Below, piece after piece: positions 1-5,223 of a stretch of DNA of 12,129 bases; the stretch's first letter is position 1; every line of letters starts with the position of its first letter. The stretch is from Oscillospiraceae bacterium (GTDB taxonomy: Bacteria > Bacillota > Clostridia > Oscillospirales > Ruminococcaceae): positions 1 through 12,129 of the forward strand of contig WRLS01000054.1 in the NCBI GenBank assembly GCA_009776345.1, read 5' to 3'. The notes under the pieces were generated by a model. That model did not search any database, was not told the DNA's origin, and saw only the letters and a list, made by a program, of their open reading frames with translations. The position numbers and the translations under genes were made by a program.

Positions 1-3
1 GGT

Positions 4-68
4 CGCGGGGGTTCTTAGGGGGCGAGCGGGGGCAGCGGCCCCCAGCCCCCTAAGCCGCGTTTTTCTTT
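4..68 (+). terminator. Nested GC-rich hairpin with T-tract, possible rho-independent terminator
   Basis: Three stems nest in one structure. CGCGG (4-8) pairs with CCGCG (55-59), CTTAGGGGGC (14-23) pairs with GCCCCCTAAG (45-54), and GGGGGC (28-33) pairs with GCCCCC (38-43) around an AGCG loop. On the plus strand the structure runs straight into TTTTTCTTT (60-68), the layout of an intrinsic terminator for a plus-strand gene off the left edge. It could instead be one half of a dispersed repeat together with the hairpin at 70-103. It has no T-tract in the right place to end spo0A on the minus strand. Confidence 0.45.
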
Positions 69-69
69 G

Positions 70-103
70 TTACTTTCTTTTTGGCGGGACAAAAAGAAAG
101 TAA
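70..103. repeat. Perfect 13-bp inverted repeat in intergenic repeat-like DNA
   Basis: TTACTTTCTTTTT (70-82) and AAAAAGAAAGTAA (91-103) are exact reverse complements around an 8-base loop, GGCGGGAC. The AAAGTAA motif recurs at about 154-160, and GCTGCAA occurs twice between about 125 and 155, so the whole 1-165 stretch looks repetitive rather than coding. Similar AAAAAGAAAGTAA hairpins are, from memory, common between genes in many bacterial genomes. A reading frame through it on the plus strand (67-285) gives a low-complexity peptide that overlaps the end of spo0A and is rejected. I saw no transposase or target-site duplication. Confidence 0.7.
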
Positions 104-185
104 ATAATTGCGTCGCGGAGCGCGCTGCTGCAACTACGCTGCAAAGTAACAGCCCCCGCGGCATGAGCGGCGAAAAACAACCATA

Positions 186-989
186 TCACAACGCCGAAAC
201 CCTCATCTTCAGCCTGAGCTTGTCCGAAATCATCGCGATAAATTCGGAGTTTGTCGGCTTGCCGCGCCCGTTATGGATTGTGTAGCCGAAATATGATGTA
301 AGCGTATCAACATCGCCGCGATCCCACGCGACCTCAATCGCATGGCGGATTGCACGCTCCACGCGCGAGGACGTGGTGTTGTTTTTCTTCGCCACAGTGG
401 GGTAGAGCTGCTTTGTCACAGAGTCTATAATTTCCGGTTGCCGCGTCACCAAAATAATACTGTCCCGCAGATAGTGGTACCCCTTGATATGCGCGGGGAC
501 GCCGATTTGATGGATGATTTCGGTCACGGCAATTTCCAGGTCGGGCTGTCGGCTGTAACGATCGGGGGAGGACGATTGCCGCGGCAGCAGCTTGTCGTCC
601 GCCCTGGACCTTGCGATTTGGATGATCCTCTCCACCATGACATTTACATCTATCGGCTTGAGGAACAGATACGCCGCCCCTGCCGCGGTCAGCTCACGTT
701 CCAGCGTCGGGCTGTCAAAGCTCGATACCGTCATAAACAGCGGGGCTTTCGCGGAGGGGCTGCCGCTCACAGCCTTCATTACGCCGATAGCGTCCAGCTG
801 CGGCATAAATACATCCATCAGGACGATATCCGGCTGAAGGCTTCCGATGCTTTCGCACACCTTTTTACCGTCCTTCGCCACTAGGACGGCTTCATAACCA
901 TAGGCGCTGAAAATCGCGGAGGCTTTCGCGAACATCTCTTGGCTGTCACTCGAAATTAAAACGGCAGGCATTTTTGACTCTACTGTCAT
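186..989 (-). CDS. spo0A: Stage 0 sporulation protein A (Spo0A), response regulator
   Basis: Spo0A is the master transcription regulator of entry into sporulation. It is activated by a phosphorelay or by orphan kinases and binds 0A boxes. An N-terminal receiver domain (residues 1 to about 128) has the expected phosphoacceptor Asp59 in DIVLMDV and Lys111 in FLKP. A variable linker follows, and then the sporulation-specific DNA-binding domain (about 150-260) with near-invariant stretches such as SRVERAIRHAIEVAWDRG and KPTNSEFIAMISDKLRL. I chose the ATG at 989 because GGAG lies 8 bases upstream (998-1001) and it gives 267 residues, the length of the Bacillus subtilis protein. A longer in-frame start at 1046 would run through operator-like DNA. 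The acidic pair that binds Mg2+ is Ser14-Asp15 rather than Asp-Asp. The gene lies downstream of spoIVB on the same strand, as in other spore formers, with its own promoter. Confidence 0.97.
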   Translation of the reverse strand: MTVESKMPAVLISSDSQEMFAKASAIFSAYGYEAVLVAKDGKKVCESIGSLQPDIVLMDVFMPQLDAIGVMKAVSGSPSAKAPLFMTVSSFDSPTLERELTAAGAAYLFLKPIDVNVMVERIIQIARSRADDKLLPRQSSSPDRYSRQPDLEIAVTEIIHQIGVPAHIKGYHYLRDSIILVTRQPEIIDSVTKQLYPTVAKKNNTTSSRVERAIRHAIEVAWDRGDVDTLTSYFGYTIHNGRGKPTNSEFIAMISDKLRLKMRVSAL

Positions 990-1007
990 TTTACTCACTC
1001 CATTATA

Positions 1008-1057
1008 ATTACCATATTTTGACATTTGCTGGTATAAGATTACCATATATTGGTAAT
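1008..1057. promoter_or_regulatory. Cluster of TACCA/TGGTA half-sites upstream of spo0A, probable operator
   Basis: Four half-sites occur within 46 bases: TACCA at 1010-1014, TGGTA at 1030-1034, TACCA at 1041-1045 and TGGTA at 1051-1055. The last two form a perfect dyad, ATTACCA-TATAT-TGGTAAT (1039-1057). ATTACCATAT is also repeated directly at 1008-1017 and 1039-1048, 31 bases apart or about three helical turns. The dyad sits inside the spacer of a candidate promoter, and the other sites lie between it and the spo0A start. I infer a binding site for a dimeric regulator but cannot name it. Confidence 0.5.
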
Positions 1058-1065
1058 TATTGCAA
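1037..1065 (-). promoter_or_regulatory. Candidate second spo0A promoter, possibly Spo0A-activated
   Basis: Reading on the minus strand, TTGCAA (1065-1060) is followed after 17 bases by TAATCT (1042-1037). The -10 is weak, matching only the key T, A and T. The 0A box at 1071-1078 lies just upstream of this -35, near -45 from the predicted start, which is a plausible place for activation. The dual-promoter layout recalls B. subtilis spo0A, but I found no convincing sigma-H sequence. Confidence 0.3.
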
Positions 1066-1070
1066 GCCCT

Positions 1071-1078
1071 TTGTCGAA
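1071..1078 (+). promoter_or_regulatory. Spo0A-binding site (0A box)
   Basis: TTGTCGAA is an exact match to the core 0A box bound by phosphorylated Spo0A. It sits 82 bases upstream of the spo0A start codon, inside the longer imperfect palindrome CTTTGTCGAACAAAG. It lies about 11 bases downstream of the predicted start of the strong promoter at 1096-1124 and just upstream of the weaker candidate at 1037-1065. Spo0A could therefore block the first promoter and switch on the second. Autoregulation through such boxes is known in B. subtilis. The mechanism here is inference. Confidence 0.7.
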
Positions 1079-1095
1079 CAAAGCTTTATAGATAT

Positions 1096-1124
1096 ATTAT
1101 ATGAATTTTTGTGCATTGCGTCAA
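1096..1124 (-). promoter_or_regulatory. Sigma-A type promoter of spo0A
   Basis: On the minus strand TTGACG (1124-1119) and a perfect TATAAT (1101-1096) are separated by exactly 17 bases, giving 11 of 12 consensus matches. The -35 begins a few bases after the spoIVB stop codon, so spo0A can be transcribed on its own as well as by read-through. Transcription would start near 1089, leaving a leader of about 100 bases that contains the 0A box and the TACCA half-sites. Confidence 0.75.
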
Positions 1125-1129
1125 TGATT

Positions 1130-2362
1130 TTATGCCGCGTTCGGGTATAAATCGACATTCGATAACTGATTATCCATGTTTTCGGCAAAAATCGCGTAGC
1201 CCCTTGTCGGATCATTGACAAAAACATGCGTCACCGCGCCCGCCAGCATATTATTTTGCAAAATGGGCGAGCCGCTCATGCCCTGCACGATGCCGCCGGT
1301 GGCGTTTAACAGCGACTGGTCCACAATGCGTATAATCATATTTTTTGTGCTTACAGTGTCGGAATGGTTTACCCGTTCGATCACAACGTCAAATTCTTGC
1401 GGGTGGCTTCCTGAAATAGTAGAAAGCATCGTAGCCGGCCCGGTGACGATATCCTGCCTGTGCGCCATTTGGACAGGCTCGGCGTACCCCGGCGAATGTT
1501 CAAGGCGGCCGAATATCCCCTTTTCGCTGTTATAGGTCAAGCGCCCCATCGGCTCGCCGTCTGAAAACGACCCGCGAAGCTCCCCCGGCCTGCCGCTAAG
1601 CCCCGTGCTTGCGCCCGATATATTCACAGACACAATCTCGCCGCTGGAAAGCGGCATTATTTTGCCTGTGTCCACATCGCAGATCGCGTGCCCAAGCCCC
1701 GCAAAGCCCATGGTCGACGGGTCGTAGTAGGTCAGCGTACCGATCCCCGCGGAAGAATCCCGCACCCAGATGCCCGCCTTGTAAACGCCGTCGTAATCCG
1801 TCTTTACGGGGGTGAGGTAGGTTTCGGTCACATTGCCGGAGCGCGAAAATACAATTTTTACCTGCCCACCGCCGCTTTCGGCGATATAATGCGCCACATC
1901 GTCATTGCGGCTGAGCTTATTGCCGTCAATGCTCAGCAATATATCGCCCACTTTTATCCCCGCTTCCTTCGCGGGGTTTACACTGCCTGTGTTCTGCTGT
2001 ATATCTGTCATGCCAACGACCATGATGCCGTCTGTAAACATTTTTATCCCGAACGCCATGCCCCCGGGAACAACAGTTCTGCGCGCAGGTACGCCGCTTT
2101 GGTTTTGGCTTGCGGGGACAGCCTTGCCGGACAGGCGCAGGTTCAGGCTGTATTCGCCGCCGTCCGCGCCATAGACAGCCGTGCCGTTTTTGCCGCCTTC
2201 GTTCTGCGCGCTTATATATAGGAAGGGGCTGATTGAAAGTTCCCCGCTGTCAGGCAGGCGGAAATCCTTCGGCAGCGCCGCCTGTACCGCCAATGACAAT
2301 GTAAGCAGGATGAAGGCACCCGCGGTTGCGAGCGCCGCAAGCCCCCGAACAAAATTTCGCAT
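1130..2362 (-). CDS. spoIVB: SpoIVB serine peptidase (S55 family)
   Basis: SpoIVB is the forespore-made protease that crosses into the intermembrane space and triggers pro-sigma-K processing during sporulation. In this 410-residue reading a membrane anchor or signal (about 4-28) comes first, then a PDZ domain (about 98-188), then the S55 peptidase domain. Its triad is visible as His225 in GLGHAICDVDTG, Asp348 in RIVDQSLL and Ser363 in GMSGSP. The 15-residue Asp-Ser spacing is the same as in B. subtilis. The ending AGAVTHVFVNDPTRGYAIF is typical of the family. I prefer the ATG at 2362 because GGAG lies 5 bases upstream and the anchor becomes N-terminal. An in-frame ATG at 2443 adds 27 hydrophilic residues and has no clear ribosome binding site. 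The order spoIVB then spo0A is conserved in spore formers; recN, often upstream, is absent here. Confidence 0.95.
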   Translation of the reverse strand: MRNFVRGLAALATAGAFILLTLSLAVQAALPKDFRLPDSGELSISPFLYISAQNEGGKNGTAVYGADGGEYSLNLRLSGKAVPASQNQSGVPARRTVVPGGMAFGIKMFTDGIMVVGMTDIQQNTGSVNPAKEAGIKVGDILLSIDGNKLSRNDDVAHYIAESGGGQVKIVFSRSGNVTETYLTPVKTDYDGVYKAGIWVRDSSAGIGTLTYYDPSTMGFAGLGHAICDVDTGKIMPLSSGEIVSVNISGASTGLSGRPGELRGSFSDGEPMGRLTYNSEKGIFGRLEHSPGYAEPVQMAHRQDIVTGPATMLSTISGSHPQEFDVVIERVNHSDTVSTKNMIIRIVDQSLLNATGGIVQGMSGSPILQNNMLAGAVTHVFVNDPTRGYAIFAENMDNQLSNVDLYPNAA

Positions 2363-2483
2363 ATATACTCCGAGCGCGGACAACCGTGCGCTGTCCGCGT
2401 TTCCGCCTTCTGGCCGCGGAACGCCGTTGATTTTTTCTTGCATAATGTAATTGTGCCTAACAGCGGGATTTATATTGGAGTAA

Positions 2484-2513
2484 ATTTTAATACAAATTAG
2501 ATTTATCTTTCAA
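2484..2513 (-). promoter_or_regulatory. Candidate promoter for spoIVB
   Basis: On the minus strand TTGAAA (2513-2508) and TAAAAT (2489-2484) are 18 bases apart, each with five of six matches to the sigma-A consensus. The region is very AT-rich, so chance matches are likely. In B. subtilis spoIVB is forespore-expressed under sigma-F/sigma-G, and I could not pick out a confident sequence for either here. Confidence 0.3.
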
Positions 2514-2532
2514 AATTGGAACTTTATTTTTC

Positions 2533-2561
2533 TTTACAAAACGGCGCTTTGCGGGTAAAAT
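2533..2561 (+). promoter_or_regulatory. Promoter of the DUF2493 gene
   Basis: TTTACA (2533-2538) and TAAAAT (2556-2561) are separated by 17 bases, with five of six matches in each hexamer. Transcription would begin near 2568, so an ATG at 2572 would have almost no leader. The GTG at 2593 would have a 25-base leader with a good ribosome binding site. This helps decide the start of the next gene. Confidence 0.55.
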
Positions 2562-2592
2562 ATATTGTGATATGAAAAAAGGGGAAAGCGTC

Positions 2593-2937
2593 GTGAAGGT
2601 GGCAATTATTGGTTCTCGCAGAGAAAAAAATACAAGCCTGGAATATATGGAAGAAAGGCTCCCTGCCGGCTGTTCAAAAATCATCAGCGGCGGCGCAAGG
2701 GGGGTTGACACACTGGCGGAGCGGCTTGCGGGGCGGCTCGGGCTTCCCTTTGTCAAGTTTTTGCCGGATTACGGCCTGTACGGGCGATGGGCGCCGCTAA
2801 AGCGCAACATAAAAATAATCGAAAACGCGGACCTTGTGCTGGCGTTCTGGGATTTCCGCTCAAGGGGCACCGCGTTCACAATCATAGAATGTTTAAAACG
2901 GCAGATACCCGTCCGCGTCTACCCGCTGAAAGACTAG
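2593..2937 (+). CDS. SLOG-superfamily protein of the DUF2493 (YspA-like) type
   Basis: This 114-residue protein has a Rossmann-like SLOG fold similar to that of DprA and YpsA. It begins with a beta strand and nucleotide-binding turn (KVAIIGSR), followed by the signature ISGGARGVDTLAERLA and the C-terminal DLVLAFWDFRSRGTAFTIIE. SLOG proteins are thought to bind nucleotides or related ligands. The substrate of this family is unknown to me, and no enzyme activity can be assigned. I chose GTG at 2593 over ATG at 2572 because AGGGGA lies 7-8 bases ahead of it, family members begin with MKVAIIGSR-like sequence, and the promoter would leave the ATG nearly leaderless. It is transcribed divergently from spoIVB and appears to be a single-gene unit ahead of the ackA promoter. 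Confidence 0.85.
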   Translation: MKVAIIGSRREKNTSLEYMEERLPAGCSKIISGGARGVDTLAERLAGRLGLPFVKFLPDYGLYGRWAPLKRNIKIIENADLVLAFWDFRSRGTAFTIIECLKRQIPVRVYPLKD

Positions 2938-2982
2938 CCTTTGTTAACGTCATAATACATAAAATTAGTATTTTCACGATGC

Positions 2983-3009
2983 CCCGCATTATTCGGGATG
3001 CCCTTTTTT
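2983..3009 (+). terminator. Weak terminator candidate after the DUF2493 gene
   Basis: CCCG (2983-2986) can pair with CGGG (2994-2997), or GCAT (2986-2989) with ATGC (2998-3001). Six T residues follow at 3004-3009. Either stem is only 4 bp, so this is a weak signal, supported mainly by its position between a stop codon and the next promoter. Confidence 0.3.
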
Positions 3010-3029
3010 CTGCACGGAAGCCTTTTTTC

Positions 3030-3058
3030 TTGAAAAAAACACAAAAAAAGGTTAGAAT
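3030..3058 (+). promoter_or_regulatory. Sigma-A type promoter of the ackA-kor operon
   Basis: TTGAAA (3030-3035) and TAGAAT (3053-3058) are separated by 17 bases, with five of six matches in each hexamer. Expected start of transcription is near 3065, which leaves a short leader with a strong GGAGGT ribosome binding site at 3079-3084. A-rich runs at 3033-3049 fill the spacer. No operator or riboswitch was seen in the leader. Confidence 0.65.
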
Positions 3059-3092
3059 AATCAAAACAGCAAAAACCCGGAGGTGCGGGATT

Positions 3093-4295
3093 ATGAAAAT
3101 TTTAGCGGTAAACGCGGGCAGCACGTCAGTGAAGCTAAGCCTGTTCGATATGCCTGTAGGGGCCGCCATCGCGCAGTGCAACTGCCAGCGCGTGGGGCTT
3201 GGCGGCGGCAATATATCCTATAAAGCCGGCGCGGAAAAATCCGTCATCGAATATGATATGCCCGATCACGGCGCGGCCCTGCGCAAGGTCATCTCGCTGT
3301 TTTGCGAAGGCGCGGGCGCGGTTATTTCCGACATCGCGCAAATAGGCGCGGTCACACACAGGATCTCAATGGGCGGGCCGGATTTGCGCGGCACTGTTTT
3401 CGCGTCGGACAGCGTGCTGGATACGGCAGAAAAATACGCCGCGATCGCGCCGCTCCACAACCCGCCGCAGGTCAGCGCGATACGCGCCTGCCGCAAGCTT
3501 TTCGGCGAAGGCGTCCCCATGACCGTGGGGTTCGATACCGCCTTCCACGCGACAATGCCCCCCGAAAGCTTCCGCTACCCCATCCCAAAGGAATATCTCG
3601 ACAATTATCAGGTTCGCAGATACGGCTTCCACGGCCTGTCGTACCAATTTGTCACAGAACGCTTTGCCGCGCTTACAGGCTGCGATTTCTCCGATCACCG
3701 CATGGTTGTATGCCATTTGGGCGGCGGCGCATCGGTCACAGCTGTGAAAAACGGCAGGTCGGCGGCAAACTCCTTCGGCTTCGGGACAGGGCAGGGCCTT
3801 CCGTGCGCAACCAGATGCGGCGATATCGACACCACAGCAGTCGGCTACATCATGGAGCGCACGGGCATGGATTTTCATCAAGTGCTGGAAATCCTGCACA
3901 AAAAATCCGGCCTGCTCGGGCTGTCAGGCATTTCAGGCGACGAAAAAGAGCTTGAAGAAGCCGCCGAAAAAGGCGACGCGGACGCTATGTTCGCGCTAAG
4001 CTACTTCACGCGCCAAATCAAAAAATACATAGGCGCGTACGCCTTCGATATGGGCGGGCTGGATGCGCTGGTCTTTACCGGCGGCATTGGCGAGAACTCT
4101 GAGCTTATCCGCGAAATGTCCTGCGATGGGCTGGAGAGCTTCGGCATAAAGCTCGACTGTGAGAAAAACCGCTCCATGAACCGCAAAGAGGCGCGGGTTT
4201 CTACTACCGGTTCCGTTGTAGATATTTGGATCATCCCCACGAATGAGGAGCTTGTGTTGGCGCAGGACACCTACAAGCTTTTGGGGAACAGTTAA
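3093..4295 (+). CDS. ackA: Acetate kinase family protein (acyl phosphate kinase)
   Basis: The enzyme transfers phosphate between an acyl phosphate and ADP/ATP, the substrate-level ATP step of acid fermentation. It has 400 residues, the usual AckA length. The start at 3093 is fixed by GGAGGT 8 bases upstream and by the family N-terminus MKILAVNAGSTS. Counterparts of the Methanosarcina thermophila active-site residues are present: Asn7, Arg90, His122, Asp148, His180, Arg241 and Glu385, plus the GGIGENS loop near 330-336. Several neighbours differ. The usual HLGNGAS is HLGGGAS (Gly211), HRVVHGG is HRISMGG, and the region before Arg241 reads GTGQGLPCATR. These changes touch the nucleotide and acyl pockets, so the real substrate may be a longer or branched acyl phosphate. 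It is the first gene of the operon with the 2-oxoacid oxidoreductase. Butyrate kinase is less likely because FDTAFHATMP and RRYGFHG are AckA motifs. Confidence 0.88.
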   Translation: MKILAVNAGSTSVKLSLFDMPVGAAIAQCNCQRVGLGGGNISYKAGAEKSVIEYDMPDHGAALRKVISLFCEGAGAVISDIAQIGAVTHRISMGGPDLRGTVFASDSVLDTAEKYAAIAPLHNPPQVSAIRACRKLFGEGVPMTVGFDTAFHATMPPESFRYPIPKEYLDNYQVRRYGFHGLSYQFVTERFAALTGCDFSDHRMVVCHLGGGASVTAVKNGRSAANSFGFGTGQGLPCATRCGDIDTTAVGYIMERTGMDFHQVLEILHKKSGLLGLSGISGDEKELEEAAEKGDADAMFALSYFTRQIKKYIGAYAFDMGGLDALVFTGGIGENSELIREMSCDGLESFGIKLDCEKNRSMNRKEARVSTTGSVVDIWIIPTNEELVLAQDTYKLLGNS

Positions 4296-4970
4296 ATGGA
4301 TATACTGCGCGAGAAAACTCTGATCATCACCGGGCACTACGGCTCCGGCAAGACAAATCTTGCAATCAACCTCGCTAAATCGATACACAGCGCCGGCACT
4401 TCTGTAACTCTGGCGGACCTTGACATCGTAAACCCGTACTTCCGCACCGCTGATTTCAGGCAATGGGCGGGGCGTGAAGGCATCGGGCTGGTATCCTCCG
4501 ATTATGCCGCATCAGGGCTTGATGTCCCCGCACTCAGCCCGGCGGTTGACGCACAGATCGGCAGCAAAGAAACTACGCTGATTATCGATGTAGGCGGCGA
4601 TGATGCCGGCGCCTACGCGCTGGGGCGCTACGCGCCGAGGCTGAAAGCCTCCGGGTATCTGATGGTTTATGTGGTCAACGCGTTTCGGCTCCTCACAAAA
4701 ACGCCCGAAGAAGCGCTGGGGCTTCTTTACGAAATCGAACGCGCCTCGCGCCTGAAAGCAGGATGCGTCGTCAACAACTCAAACTTGTCTGACCAGACCA
4801 CGCCGGAGGATGTGCAAAGCTCAGTGCGATATGCACAGAAAATCGCGGAACAGGCAAAAATCCCGCTTGCGATGACATCGGTCCGGCGCAATATATATGA
4901 AAAGCTGGCGGACAAAAACGGCTTCTATCCCGTGGATATCTATATGAAACCGCCTTGGGCGGAGGATTAA
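4296..4970 (+). CDS. MinD/ParA-like P-loop ATPase of the oxidoreductase operon
   Basis: This 224-residue protein has a Walker A motif, GHYGSGKT (13-20), a switch-like segment TLADLDIVNPYFRTAD (about 38-53) and a Walker B-like strand LIIDVGGDD (95-103). It therefore belongs to the SIMIBI/MinD-type NTPases. The signature lysine of the deviant KGGxGKT loop is replaced by His14, and no membrane-targeting helix is evident. The ATG follows the ackA stop codon with no gap, and GGGG at 4283-4286 serves as ribosome binding site. Lying between the kinase and the ferredoxin-like subunit, it may help assemble or regulate the iron-sulfur enzyme, as related ATPases such as Mrp/NBP35 handle Fe-S clusters. 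That role is inference from position. It lacks the CxxC motif typical of Mrp. Confidence 0.8.
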   Translation: MDILREKTLIITGHYGSGKTNLAINLAKSIHSAGTSVTLADLDIVNPYFRTADFRQWAGREGIGLVSSDYAASGLDVPALSPAVDAQIGSKETTLIIDVGGDDAGAYALGRYAPRLKASGYLMVYVVNAFRLLTKTPEEALGLLYEIERASRLKAGCVVNNSNLSDQTTPEDVQSSVRYAQKIAEQAKIPLAMTSVRRNIYEKLADKNGFYPVDIYMKPPWAED

Positions 4971-5004
4971 GAGTATTACTTCTAATAAAAGGAGAGGAAA
5001 GCAA

Positions 5005-5220
5005 ATGGCGAACAAAATTACCGTCGACCACGGGGTCTGCAAGGGATGCGAGCTTTGCGTCCACGCTTGCCCTAAAAAAATCTTGGAAATCGACCGCACA
5101 AAGCTCAACGCGCGGGGGTACCACCCCGCCGCCTGTACAGACACCGCGGGATGCATCGCCTGCGCAATATGCGCGGTTATCTGCCCCGACAGCGCAATCA
5201 AAGTAGAAAAAGAGGTGTAG
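5005..5220 (+). CDS. korD: 2-oxoacid:ferredoxin oxidoreductase, delta subunit (2[4Fe-4S] ferredoxin-like)
   Basis: This 71-residue electron-transfer subunit carries two [4Fe-4S] cluster motifs: Cys12, 15, 18 and 22 (CKGCELCVHACP) and Cys50, 53, 56 and 60 (CIACAICAVICP). It should pass electrons from the catalytic beta subunit to external ferredoxin in the cytoplasm. An extra Cys44 lies in the 27-residue link between the motifs. GGAGAGG at 4991-4996 precedes the ATG, 34 bases after the ATPase gene. Its place directly before the alpha subunit identifies it as the delta chain rather than a free ferredoxin. Confidence 0.9.
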   Translation: MANKITVDHGVCKGCELCVHACPKKILEIDRTKLNARGYHPAACTDTAGCIACAICAVICPDSAIKVEKEV

Positions 5221-5223
5221 CAA

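Noticed and set aside
67..285. 72-residue plus-strand open frame at the left edge
   Set aside because: It runs from the inverted repeat into the antisense of the spo0A 3-prime end. It has no ribosome binding site and no protein-like composition.
342..884. 180-residue plus-strand open frame
   Set aside because: It lies wholly antisense to spo0A, whose identity is certain, and is Arg/His-rich as expected of a GC-rich shadow frame.
990..1046. 19-codon upstream extension of spo0A
   Set aside because: It has no ribosome binding site and covers operator-like repeats. The start at 989 gives the standard 267-residue protein.
1688..2221. 177-residue plus-strand open frame
   Set aside because: It is antisense to the spoIVB PDZ and peptidase region, with no family likeness.
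2439..2470. Possible sigma-F or sigma-G promoter for spoIVB, with CATTATG as a -10
   Set aside because: No matching -35 was found at a proper distance, and the match overlaps the upstream ATG. It is too weak to list.
2787..3092. 102-codon upstream extension of the acetate kinase frame
   Set aside because: It overlaps the DUF2493 gene and crosses the terminator and promoter region. The GGAGGT site and family N-terminus place the start at 3093.
3302..3955. 217-residue plus-strand frame and 177-residue minus-strand frame (3366-3899) inside ackA
   Set aside because: Both are shadows of the acetate kinase frame, rich in Arg and lacking start signals.
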